Of a stretch of 64,000 bases of DNA, positions 51,351 through 59,788 are shown piece after piece (positions within the stretch are counted from its first letter, which is position 1; every line of letters starts with the position of its first letter). Origin of the DNA: Polynucleobacter sp. MWH-CaK5 (GTDB taxonomy: Bacteria; Pseudomonadota; Gammaproteobacteria; Burkholderiales; Burkholderiaceae); contig NZ_CP061299.1 in NCBI RefSeq assembly GCF_018687615.1, forward strand, positions 1,641,319-1,705,318, read 5' to 3'. The notes under the pieces were generated by a model, which was given only the letters and a program-made list of their open reading frames with translations, ran no database searches and was not told the DNA's origin. Made by a program: the position numbers and the translations under genes.

Positions 51351-51371
51351 TCATAGACTTCTTGTCTATGA
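51351..51371. promoter_or_regulatory. Hairpin covering the dprA start codon
   Basis: TCATAGAC (51351-51358) and GTCTATGA (51364-51371) form a perfect 8-bp stem with a TTCTT loop. The ATG at 51368 lies in the right arm, so translation from it could be limited by this structure. Confidence 0.5.
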
Positions 51372-52033
51372 GCTCAATTATCACCATTAAACAATTTCAC
51401 CCCTATTATCCAAGGAGATTGCTAGATTTGCCTGATGCCCCTAAAGAAATTTACTGTCAGGGCAATCTTGAAGCGCTTCAAATACCCGGACTTGGCATCG
51501 TTGGCTCTCGCCAAGCATCCAAAGAAGGGGTGGCAACGGCTGCTTATTTTGCAAAAGCGGTTGTTAAGCAAGGACTAATGGTCATTTCAGGCTTGGCCGA
51601 AGGCATAGACTCAGCGGCCCACCAAGGCGCCCTGCAAGCCCAAGCACAGCTATCCACGATCGCAATTTGCGGTACAGCCTTGGATCGGTGCTACCCCAGC
51701 AAAAACCAAGCTCTATTTGAGACCATTGCTCGTCAGGGTTTGCTGATTTCAGAATATCCCCCTGGCACGATCACCAAGCCCCACTTCTTTAGGCAAAGAA
51801 ACCGGCTGATTGCCGCTTTGTCGCTAGGGGTATTGGTTGTTGAGGCGGCGCTTAAGTCAGGCTCTTTAATAAGCGCGAAATATGCCAATGACCTGGGGCG
51901 AGAGGTGTTTGCCATCCCCCATTCCATTCATCAACTCCAAGCCATGGGTTGTCACCAGCTCATCAAAGAAGGCGCCAAATTAGTAGAGCGACCTGAGGAT
52001 ATATTTGAAGAATTAAGGTTTTTTCAAAAATAA
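51368..52033 (+). CDS. dprA: DprA-like DNA-processing protein, core domain only
   Basis: 221 aa from the ATG at 51368 (TTG at 51362 possible). The extended Rossmann core is complete: IVGSRQAS, VISGLAEGIDSAAHQGAL, AICGTALDRCYPSKN, SEYPPGT and FRQRNRLIAALS. DprA loads RecA on incoming single-stranded DNA during natural transformation. It lacks both the N-terminal SAM domain and the C-terminal winged helix, so it is about 60 percent of usual length; the residues that define DNA binding in the core are present. No ribosome-binding site is clear. Confidence 0.88.
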   Translation: MSSIITIKQFHPYYPRRLLDLPDAPKEIYCQGNLEALQIPGLGIVGSRQASKEGVATAAYFAKAVVKQGLMVISGLAEGIDSAAHQGALQAQAQLSTIAICGTALDRCYPSKNQALFETIARQGLLISEYPPGTITKPHFFRQRNRLIAALSLGVLVVEAALKSGSLISAKYANDLGREVFAIPHSIHQLQAMGCHQLIKEGAKLVERPEDIFEELRFFQK

Positions 52034-52085
52034 CCTATATTAATCAAGGACTAATGGCTGATGATGGATATGGGTTTTCTTAATT

Positions 52086-52130
52086 ATTTCCTTCTTTTCC
52101 ATTTATCGGTTAATAATGAAAAAAGGAAAT
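52086..52130. repeat. Imperfect inverted repeat upstream of topB
   Basis: ATTTCC (52086-52091) and GGAAAT (52125-52130) are the outer arms of a long AT-rich stem whose inner parts (CTTTTCCATT with AATGAAAAAA) pair with one or two mismatches. It lies 34 nt before the topB start and could be an operator or mRNA stem. Confidence 0.35.
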
Positions 52131-52163
52131 TCATTTAATTAGACCCATTGGGGAAGCTGTCAC

Positions 52164-54776
52164 GTGGCAAAAACAACTGCTCAAACCGGACCTTTTAAGG
52201 CCTTAATCATTGCTGAAAAACCATCGGTTGCGGCGGATATTGCTCGCGCACTTGGTGGATTCACAAAACATGAAGATTACTTTGAAAGTGATCAATTTGT
52301 TGTTTCATCTGCCGTTGGACACCTGCTTGAAATAGCCGCTCCCGATGCGTATGAAGTTAAACGGGGCAAATGGTCCTTCACTAACTTACCAGTGATTCCG
52401 CCTCACTTTGACCTTCGCCCGATTGCTAAAACAGAAGCCCGCTTAAAAGTTTTACAAAAACTGATCAAGCGCAAAGACATCAATCGTTTGATCAATGCAT
52501 GTGACGCGGGTCGAGAAGGTGAATTAATTTTCCGCTTGATCGCACAACACACCAAAGCCACTCAAAAAGTTGAGCGCCTATGGCTTCAATCCATGACACC
52601 TCAGGCTATTAAAGATGGCTTCAGTAAATTGCGCAGCGATGAAGATCTTCTTAATCTAGCCAATGCAGCACGTTGCCGCTCAGAGTCCGATTGGTTGATT
52701 GGTATCAATGGCACGCGCGCCATGACCGCCTTTAATAGTAAAAGTGGTGGTTTTTTCTTAACCACCGTAGGGCGTGTACAAACACCAACGCTCTCGATCG
52801 TGGTTGAAAGAGAAGAGCTGATCAGGAAGTTTATCTCTCGAGATTACTGGGAAGTCACTGCTGAATTTATTTGTGCAGCAGGTATTTATCAGGGCAGATG
52901 GTTTGACCCTAAATTTAAAAAAGACTCTAAAGATGCCAACGCAGATCCTGAGAAAAAGGATAGTCGCTTATGGAGCGAAGCTGCTGCTGCAAGTATTGTT
53001 GCTGCCTGTCACGATAAAACTGGCAAAGTCACTGAAGAGTCGAAGCCAAGCTCTCAAGCAGCGCCTCAGCTATTTGACTTAACCAGTTTGCAACGTGAAG
53101 CGAACGCTAGGTTTGGTTTCTCTGCAAAAAATACTTTAGGCTTGGCTCAAGCCCTGTATGAAAGACACAAGGTTCTTACTTACCCAAGAACTGATTCACG
53201 AGCGCTACCAGAAGACTATCTTCCTACGGTGACCAGCACACTAGAAATGCTGGCCGAGAGTTCTGATAACTACTACCCGCACGCATCACAAATCTTGAAT
53301 AACTCTTGGGTGAAGCCTAATAAGAAGATTTTTGATAACAGCAAGATTTCTGATCACTTTGCGATCATCCCAACTCTTCAGGCACCGAAAAATCTTTCAG
53401 AGCCAGAACAAAAGCTTTATGACTTGGTGGTTCGTCGTTTCATGGCAATCTTTTTCCCATCAGCTGAATTCAAAGTCACCACTCGCATCACTGAAGTAAG
53501 CGGTCATCAATTTAAAACCGATGGCAAGATTTTGATCAATCCAGGTTGGTTAACAGTTTATGGAAAGTCATCACAGGATGACAAAGAGCTTGTGGTGGTC
53601 GGTGAGAATGAAAAAGTTCAAACTGAATCTGTCAAACCAAATCCATTAAAAACAAAACCTCCTGCACGCTACACCGAGGCAACACTTTTATCTGCCATGG
53701 AAGGTGCCGGCAAACTCATTGATGACGAAGACTTCCGCGAAGCTATGTCAGAAAAAGGCTTGGGCACACCAGCCACCAGAGCAGCGATCATTGAAGGTTT
53801 GTTGTTTGAAAAATACATGGTTCGCGAAGCAAGAGAAATTATTCCGACTGCAAAAGCTTTTCAATTAATGACTTTGTTGCGAGGCCTTGGGGTTGAAGAA
53901 TTAACTCGCCCAGAATTAACGGGTAACTGGGAGCACAAACTTGCATTGATGGAAAAGGGTGAAATTGATCGCAATACGTTCATGCAAGAAATTGCGCAAA
54001 TCACTCAGCGAATTGTTAAGCGCGCCAAAGAATATGACAGCGATACGATTCCTGGTGACTATGCAGATCTAAAAACGCCTTGCCCTCATTGTGGCGGCTT
54101 GGTCAAAGAGAACTACCGTCGCTTTGCTTGTGATAAATGTGGTTTTTCTATCAGCAAAATACCTGGTGGTCGCGCTTTTGAATATCACGAAGCCGAAGAG
54201 TTCATTAAGAACAAAGAGATCGGTCCGCTCCAAGGTTTTAGAAGCAAGATGGGGCGCCCATTTGCTGCGATCATTAAATTAGTCTCTATTCCTGAAGACG
54301 ACAAAGACTATCCAAATGCTGGCTACAAACTTGAGTTTGATTTTGGTAACAGCGATGAAGACAACAATGAAGAAGTTGATTTCACTGGTCAATCTTCATT
54401 GGGCGCTTGTCCAAAATGCTCAGGTGCCGTTTATGAGCATGGCATGAAATATCTCTGCGAACGCAGTGTTGGCCCAAACAAATCATGTGACTTTTCTACT
54501 GGCAAAGTGGTCTTGCAACAAGAGATCACTCAAGAGCAGGTATCCAAGCTTTTGAACGAAGGAAAAACAGATTTATTAACCAATTTCAAATCATCCAGAA
54601 CTGGACGTGGCTTCAAAGCATATTTGGCGCGTCAAGCGGATGGCAAAATCGGTTTTGAATTTGAAGCACCCGCTAAAAAGCGCGCAGGCAGCAAAGCAGA
54701 AACTAAATCTTCTGATAAGCCTAAGCCAGCCAAACGAGCACCCGCAAAAAAACGCGTATCCAAAAAAGCTGAGTGA
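52164..54776 (+). CDS. topB: DNA topoisomerase III
   Basis: 870 aa from a GTG at 52164. Type IA topoisomerase: Toprim domain (LIIAEKPSVAADIARAL, NACDAGREGELIFR) and catalytic Tyr in LTYPRTDSRALP. Two C-terminal zinc ribbons follow (CPHCGG...CDKCGF; CPKCSG...CERS). It relaxes negative supercoils and resolves replication intermediates. The C-terminal tail is a Lys/Ala-rich run (KKRAGSKAETKSSDKPKPAK). The last 145 bp overlap, on the opposite strand, the end of the MnmC-oxidase gene. Confidence 0.95.
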   Translation: MAKTTAQTGPFKALIIAEKPSVAADIARALGGFTKHEDYFESDQFVVSSAVGHLLEIAAPDAYEVKRGKWSFTNLPVIPPHFDLRPIAKTEARLKVLQKLIKRKDINRLINACDAGREGELIFRLIAQHTKATQKVERLWLQSMTPQAIKDGFSKLRSDEDLLNLANAARCRSESDWLIGINGTRAMTAFNSKSGGFFLTTVGRVQTPTLSIVVEREELIRKFISRDYWEVTAEFICAAGIYQGRWFDPKFKKDSKDANADPEKKDSRLWSEAAAASIVAACHDKTGKVTEESKPSSQAAPQLFDLTSLQREANARFGFSAKNTLGLAQALYERHKVLTYPRTDSRALPEDYLPTVTSTLEMLAESSDNYYPHASQILNNSWVKPNKKIFDNSKISDHFAIIPTLQAPKNLSEPEQKLYDLVVRRFMAIFFPSAEFKVTTRITEVSGHQFKTDGKILINPGWLTVYGKSSQDDKELVVVGENEKVQTESVKPNPLKTKPPARYTEATLLSAMEGAGKLIDDEDFREAMSEKGLGTPATRAAIIEGLLFEKYMVREAREIIPTAKAFQLMTLLRGLGVEELTRPELTGNWEHKLALMEKGEIDRNTFMQEIAQITQRIVKRAKEYDSDTIPGDYADLKTPCPHCGGLVKENYRRFACDKCGFSISKIPGGRAFEYHEAEEFIKNKEIGPLQGFRSKMGRPFAAIIKLVSIPEDDKDYPNAGYKLEFDFGNSDEDNNEEVDFTGQSSLGACPKCSGAVYEHGMKYLCERSVGPNKSCDFSTGKVVLQQEITQEQVSKLLNEGKTDLLTNFKSSRTGRGFKAYLARQADGKIGFEFEAPAKKRAGSKAETKSSDKPKPAKRAPAKKRVSKKAE

Positions 54777-55867
54777 CGGATCTCTTCTGCCAGATGTTCT
54801 GTGAACATCTGGTGGGCGAGCGCTGACCACATCACGCCCCTTGATCCCAAAGAGGTCAAGATGTACAAACCGGGATAGCCTTTAACAGGGCCCATGATGG
54901 GTAAGCGATCACTGGCCACGCAGCGGATTCCAACAAAAGCATCCACTGGCTCAATTTCTGCAAGGTCACACTCCTTGCCCAGCATCTCCTGAATCAAGCT
55001 CAAGTTTTCTTGATGGCTTTTCTGCCAAACATTCAAATCTTCTTCGTGTTCATCGTAGCTTGACCCAACCATCCATTGATAAGACCCATCTTTCATTTCA
55101 ACCGGTGGCAAACAATATGCCTTGCCCGAAAGAGCAACCATTGGTTGGCATTTTGCCCATGAGCTTTCTCTTTTGTAGCCAAAGGTTGATAGTTGTCCGC
55201 GAACAGGTTTCAAAGGCAAATCAATCTGTGTTGATGCTGCCAATGATTTGACCCCTAAACCACTCGCCAAAAATAAACGAGGCGTCACACCAATGATTTT
55301 TTGCTCTTCGTCGTAAACAATCCAATGTTTGTCACGATATGCAATTTTTGTAACTGTGCATGACATTCTGACCTGCTGGTCAGTTAACCCAGAAAACAGA
55401 TCGAGGCATATTTGCTTGAGATCAACCCAGCCACCCTCTGGGAAGAATGTGCCTGCCAATGACACCCCACAGAGTACCTTAGCTTCAATAGCAGAAACCA
55501 CTTGGGCATTTTCTTGATTGAACCCCTGTGAGAGTAGGCGCTCACTCATAAGCTCTTTATCATGATTTTCTGCGTTTCTGGCCAAGTGCAAAACGCCAGT
55601 CCCAGACCAATAATTTGCCCAGATTTGCTTTGCCTCATTGAAGGCAATCATGCTCAAACGTTGTAGCCTTGAGGCGCCTCGACCAACATAGGGATGGCAA
55701 AGCGCGCCATCATGCCCGCTGGTCCCCTGGGCGGGTGAATTTCCCGAATCAATCACTAAAAAATTATTTAAGTTATTGTTTTTTAATGATTTTATGATCG
55801 ATGCGCCCGCAATACCGCCACCGATCACAATTGCTTCATGGGTTTGGGAGGGAGTTGGCATATTCAT
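54632..55867 (-). CDS. FAD-dependent MnmC oxidase-domain protein
   Basis: 411 aa. The FAD-binding motif is GGGIAGASI at 16-24, with GTSGHDGALCHPYVGRGAS and GSRGVMWSALAHQMF matching the C-terminal oxidase domain of MnmC, which converts cmnm5s2U34 to nm5s2U34 in tRNA anticodons. The N-terminal methyltransferase domain of bifunctional MnmC is absent. The final part SEDLVSALLPARFL looks like the usual MnmC end and is encoded antisense to the topB tail, so the 145-bp convergent overlap seems to be real coding on both strands. Confidence 0.82.
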   Translation of the reverse strand: MNMPTPSQTHEAIVIGGGIAGASIIKSLKNNNLNNFLVIDSGNSPAQGTSGHDGALCHPYVGRGASRLQRLSMIAFNEAKQIWANYWSGTGVLHLARNAENHDKELMSERLLSQGFNQENAQVVSAIEAKVLCGVSLAGTFFPEGGWVDLKQICLDLFSGLTDQQVRMSCTVTKIAYRDKHWIVYDEEQKIIGVTPRLFLASGLGVKSLAASTQIDLPLKPVRGQLSTFGYKRESSWAKCQPMVALSGKAYCLPPVEMKDGSYQWMVGSSYDEHEEDLNVWQKSHQENLSLIQEMLGKECDLAEIEPVDAFVGIRCVASDRLPIMGPVKGYPGLYILTSLGSRGVMWSALAHQMFTEHLAEEIRHSAFLDTRFFAGARLAGLGLSEDLVSALLPARFLAGASNSKPILPSA

Positions 55868-55910
55868 GGGAGCCTTTATAATGCATGTCTGATCAAAAAG
55901 AGCAAGATTT

Positions 55911-56834
55911 ATGCAGTTAATGTGGGTTTCCGGTCCAACAGGCCGGGTAAGAAAAATATCGATTACCTTAAGAACCGTTTCAATCGCGGTTGGTATTCTC
56001 GCAGCGCTGTTAGTGGCTGCGGGCGGTATTCTGCATTTTGTCGGCTTGAGAATTGCGATTGAAGCCAGACCTGATTTGGCCAGAGCGATGGGCGGCGTTT
56101 TAACCCAGGCAGAGCAAGATGAAATTGAACAAGCCTACAAAGATCGCCTTCAGGCAATTCAGGAAAAGCTACAAACGACCTCTGATGAAATTATTCAGAT
56201 TCAAAAGTTAAAAGATCGCTTCATGGACATGGCGACGCCAAGCGCAGTTAAATCCCAAGTTCCTGGCGGCAATGGCAAGGGCGGTCCCCATAAGCTACCT
56301 GAGATGAAAATTCAGCAGGGCGTTACTTTGATCGATGCTCTGGATAACTCTCTTCAAGACATGACGGAGTTCAAAAAGAATGTTTCTGAAATCAGCATCC
56401 TTTGGGAAAAGCAGCTGAATTGGTTGAATAGCTTGCCAACAGGTATTCCTGTGAAAGATAACTACAGCTTGAGCAGTGGCTTTGGCTTGAGACTAGATCC
56501 TTTCTTGCACACCATGGCAAAGCACGAAGGCTTGGACTTTTCTGCACCAGTAGGAACACCGATCCTAGCCTCTGCAGGCGGAGTCGTGAGCCGCTCTGGT
56601 TGGGATTCTCAATACGGCAACGTGGTTGAAGTTAATCACGCGGAGGGTTTTAAAACACGCTACGCACACGCTAGCCAGCTGTTAGTCAGAGTAGGGCAAA
56701 CTGTTAAACGAGGCGAGATGATTGCTAAGGTTGGCAGCACCGGACGATCAACGGGTCCACACCTACACTACGAAGTGATTAGGGCTGGCACTCACATCAA
56801 TCCAGCGAACATGATTCCAAGGCGCGCCAACTAA
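55911..56834 (+). CDS. M23 (LytM) family metallopeptidase
   Basis: 307 aa. One membrane helix (about 23-42) anchors it with the bulk in the periplasm. A coiled-coil part (70-105) is followed by the peptidase domain with zinc ligands His205 and Asp209 in KHEGLDF and HLHYE (His284, His286). The set looks catalytically complete, so it may cut peptidoglycan cross-links or activate amidases. Divergent from the MnmC-oxidase gene across 43 nt. Confidence 0.9.
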   Translation: MQLMWVSGPTGRVRKISITLRTVSIAVGILAALLVAAGGILHFVGLRIAIEARPDLARAMGGVLTQAEQDEIEQAYKDRLQAIQEKLQTTSDEIIQIQKLKDRFMDMATPSAVKSQVPGGNGKGGPHKLPEMKIQQGVTLIDALDNSLQDMTEFKKNVSEISILWEKQLNWLNSLPTGIPVKDNYSLSSGFGLRLDPFLHTMAKHEGLDFSAPVGTPILASAGGVVSRSGWDSQYGNVVEVNHAEGFKTRYAHASQLLVRVGQTVKRGEMIAKVGSTGRSTGPHLHYEVIRAGTHINPANMIPRRAN

Positions 56835-56891
56835 TAAGACGCTCTCTTGGTAACAAGCTAAGACAGCGTAGCAAACTAAATTTAGCAACAA

Positions 56892-56929
56892 TAAAAAAGC
56901 CCCTTGCTTGAAACCTCAAACAAGGGGCT
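56892..56929 (-). terminator. Terminator of pckG (and of the M23 gene)
   Basis: AGCCCCTTG (56898-56906) and CAAGGGGCT (56921-56929) form a 9-bp stem; on the leftward strand TTTTTTATT follows. The other side has only a short T run. Confidence 0.85.
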
Positions 56930-56948
56930 GTTTGTTTCTACTAAAGAA

Positions 56949-58817
56949 TTAGCTGGCCAAACGCTTTTCTAATGCCTGCTTTGTTTCAACCAACTCTTTT
57001 GGCAAATGATATGACAGCTGATCAAACAACTGATCATGCAACTTCATCTCTTCTTGCCATGCAGCCTTATCAATAGAAGTTACCTGATTGAACTGGTCTT
57101 CGCTGAAATCAAGACCTGCCCAATTGATATCTTTGTGTGAAGGAGTTGTACCAAAAATATTTTCTTGTCCTTTGGCCTTACCTTCAATGCGCTCAAGCAT
57201 CCAAGCTAGAACGCGCATGTTTTCGCCGTATCCTGGCCATACAAACTTGCCGGCTTCGTTTTTACGGAACCAGTTAACGCAGTAAATGCTTGGCAATTTT
57301 GCGCCTTCTGCTTCAAGCTTTTTACCCATGTTCAACCAATGTTGGAAATAATCGCTCATGTTGTAACCAGCGAAAGGCAACATCGCGAATGGATCGCGAC
57401 GAACAACACCTTGCTGACCAGCTGCCGCTGCAGTTGTTTCGGAGCCCATGGTTGATGCCATGTAAACACCTTCTACCCAATTGCGCGCTTCTGTTACCAA
57501 TGGCACCGTTGTTGAACGACGACCACCGAAAATAAATGCATCAATTGCAACGCCATCAGGATTGTTCCACTCTGGATCAATCACTGGATTGTTAGTTGCT
57601 GCAACTGTGAATCTGGCGTTTGGATGTGATGCTTTTCTTCCTGCTGCACCATCTGTAGGAGTCCAATCTTTGCCTTGCCAATCGATGAGGTGATCTGGAG
57701 CTTTGTCAGTCATGCCTTCCCACCAAACATCGCCATCATCCGTTAATGCAACGTTTGTGAAAATAACATTCTCATTCAAAGACGCCATGCAATTAGCATT
57801 GGTCAATGTGTTGGTGCCTGGAGCAACACCGAAATAACCTGCTTCTGGGTTGATCGCAAACAAACGTGTTTTACCTGTGACAGGATCTTTGCGTGGCTTG
57901 ATCCAAGCAATGTCGTCACCGATAGTGGTTACTTTCCAACCTTGATAACCTTGTGGTGGAATCAACATGGCAAAGTTAGTTTTGCCACAAGCTGATGGGA
58001 ACGCTGCAGCCACATGGTATTTTTTACCTTCAGGTGATGTAACACCCAAAATTAACATGTGCTCAGCCAACCAGTTTTGATCACGACCCATGGTTGAAGC
58101 AATTCTCAAAGCAAAGCACTTTTTGCCTAACAATGCGTTGCCGCCGTAACCGGAACCAAATGACCAAATTTCACGAGTTTCTGGGTAATGGACGATGTAC
58201 TTGGTGCTGTTGCATGGCCAAGCCACATCTTTTTCACCAGCCTGTAGTGGCTTGCCTACTGTGTGAACGCAAGGCACGAAATCGCCTGTGGCGCCCAACA
58301 CATCAAAAACACCCTTACCCATGCGAGTCATGATGCGCATGTTGATCGCAACATACGGACTGTCTGATAACTCAACACCAATGTGAGCAATTGGAGAACC
58401 TAGAGGCCCCATTGAAAAAGGCACAACATACATCGTTCTGCCTTTCATGCAACCTGTAAACAACGGCTGTAGCGTCGTACGCATTTCTGCTGGATCCATC
58501 CAGTTATTGGTTGGGCCCGCATCTTCTTTATTCTTAGAGCAAATATAAGTTCTGTCCTCAACCCTGGCCACATCGCTTGGGTCTGAACAGGCTAAATAAG
58601 AGTTTTTTCTTTTTGCTGGATTTAGCTTTTTTAGTGTTCCAGCTTCAACCATTTGAGCGCATAAGCGATCGTATTCTTCTTCACTTCCATCACACCAGTA
58701 AACATTATCTGGCATTGTCAAAGCAGCCACTTCAGCCACCCAGTCAATCAACTTTTGATGTTTAACATAAGATGGCACATTAAGGGTGGCCACGCCCTTC
58801 ATCGTTGGTTGGTTCAT
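56949..58817 (-). CDS. pckG: Phosphoenolpyruvate carboxykinase (GTP)
   Basis: 622 aa from the ATG at 58817; a longer in-frame start at 58856 gives an unlikely N-terminus. It converts oxaloacetate to PEP with GTP. The kinase-1a loop reads AFPSACGKTNFAML, with GDDIAWIKPR and FIFGGRRSTTVPLV as further active-site motifs. About 620 aa is typical of the GTP enzyme and not of the ATP enzyme (about 530). No ribosome-binding site precedes the ATG; a TATGCT -10-like box lies about 26 nt upstream. Monocistronic. Confidence 0.96.
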   Translation of the reverse strand: MNQPTMKGVATLNVPSYVKHQKLIDWVAEVAALTMPDNVYWCDGSEEEYDRLCAQMVEAGTLKKLNPAKRKNSYLACSDPSDVARVEDRTYICSKNKEDAGPTNNWMDPAEMRTTLQPLFTGCMKGRTMYVVPFSMGPLGSPIAHIGVELSDSPYVAINMRIMTRMGKGVFDVLGATGDFVPCVHTVGKPLQAGEKDVAWPCNSTKYIVHYPETREIWSFGSGYGGNALLGKKCFALRIASTMGRDQNWLAEHMLILGVTSPEGKKYHVAAAFPSACGKTNFAMLIPPQGYQGWKVTTIGDDIAWIKPRKDPVTGKTRLFAINPEAGYFGVAPGTNTLTNANCMASLNENVIFTNVALTDDGDVWWEGMTDKAPDHLIDWQGKDWTPTDGAAGRKASHPNARFTVAATNNPVIDPEWNNPDGVAIDAFIFGGRRSTTVPLVTEARNWVEGVYMASTMGSETTAAAAGQQGVVRRDPFAMLPFAGYNMSDYFQHWLNMGKKLEAEGAKLPSIYCVNWFRKNEAGKFVWPGYGENMRVLAWMLERIEGKAKGQENIFGTTPSHKDINWAGLDFSEDQFNQVTSIDKAAWQEEMKLHDQLFDQLSYHLPKELVETKQALEKRLAS

Positions 58818-58903
58818 AGTTAAGTTAGTTAAATTGGAATAGCATAAGGATACCACTTTTGGCCTTATTTACCCTTGCAAGCCCCGCCCGAATCTGACCC
58901 CAA

Positions 58904-59779
58904 TTAGACAAAAATGCCATTAGCAATAGCCTGCTTGGCATCGTTTTTCCCGAGCTCGTAGGCCTGTGGCATCAGATCATGTCTTGAATAATCCCAGCTT
59001 GAAATAGGAACCTTCTGACTAGGCTGTATGTATGTCAGCCTTAAACCCGGTAGCTCTTGAATAAACGGATTGGGGAGGTCATACCTTCTGGTTAACAAAA
59101 TAAGGGCTTCTTGATCTTTTTCGCCGGGGTTTGCTGGGGTCAGCCCATCAATGGGCACGTTATCAATTAAGCCCCCATCCAAAATGGCCTGACCATCTCG
59201 GTACATGACTGGCGTAAATGGTGGGGTACACGATGACTGCAAAATTGTTTCGATGAGTTCATTGATATTGGCGCAAGCCTTGGATGAAACAAACAATCTT
59301 GAAAAACCCAGGCGTCTTCCAGACTGAGGATGAAGTGGTCGCTGAAGTTTCTTTTCAAGCTCGTATGCCAATAGGCCCATGGCAACCGAAAGTTTGGGGC
59401 TTAAATAGTTTGGTGTCTTGGCCAAGCCAATCAAAATCTCTGGCCCATCCTGAATCCGCCCAAAGCCATCAGCCAAAATATTTTCAAGGGCGGCTCTGTA
59501 CAGGCGATAGTGGGGGAACAGTGGCTCGCTTGAGAAAAGGTTTTTCCAGTCCACATTGCTTGAAACATTGGCCAAAGCCTTTTCATAGTAATGAAGGCCC
59601 CATTGGGAGCCTTCATCGCCAGGCCGAGCAGAAAACAAACAAGCCGTTGCAGCGCCAGCACTCACAGCAACAATTTTTGTGGGGCGCTGGGGAATCGCCT
59701 CATTGAGAACATTCCAAAACCCCGCCTGCCACCAGCAACGATTGCCGCCACCCGCCAAAACAACTTGATCGAATTGCAT
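58904..59779 (-). CDS. Patatin-like phospholipase family protein
   Basis: 291 aa from the ATG at 59779 (GTG at 59785 possible). The oxyanion glycine motif is LAGGGNRCWWQAG. The nucleophile is Ser40 in AVSAGAA, where the first Gly of the usual G-x-S-x-G is Ala, and the Asp of the dyad is in LDGGLIDNVP. Probably a lipid acyl hydrolase in the cytosol. It starts 9 nt behind mnmE on the same strand, the end of the rpmH-yidC-mnmE run. Confidence 0.85.
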   Translation of the reverse strand: MQFDQVVLAGGGNRCWWQAGFWNVLNEAIPQRPTKIVAVSAGAATACLFSARPGDEGSQWGLHYYEKALANVSSNVDWKNLFSSEPLFPHYRLYRAALENILADGFGRIQDGPEILIGLAKTPNYLSPKLSVAMGLLAYELEKKLQRPLHPQSGRRLGFSRLFVSSKACANINELIETILQSSCTPPFTPVMYRDGQAILDGGLIDNVPIDGLTPANPGEKDQEALILLTRRYDLPNPFIQELPGLRLTYIQPSQKVPISSWDYSRHDLMPQAYELGKNDAKQAIANGIFV

Positions 59780-59788
59780 GGCCACGAC

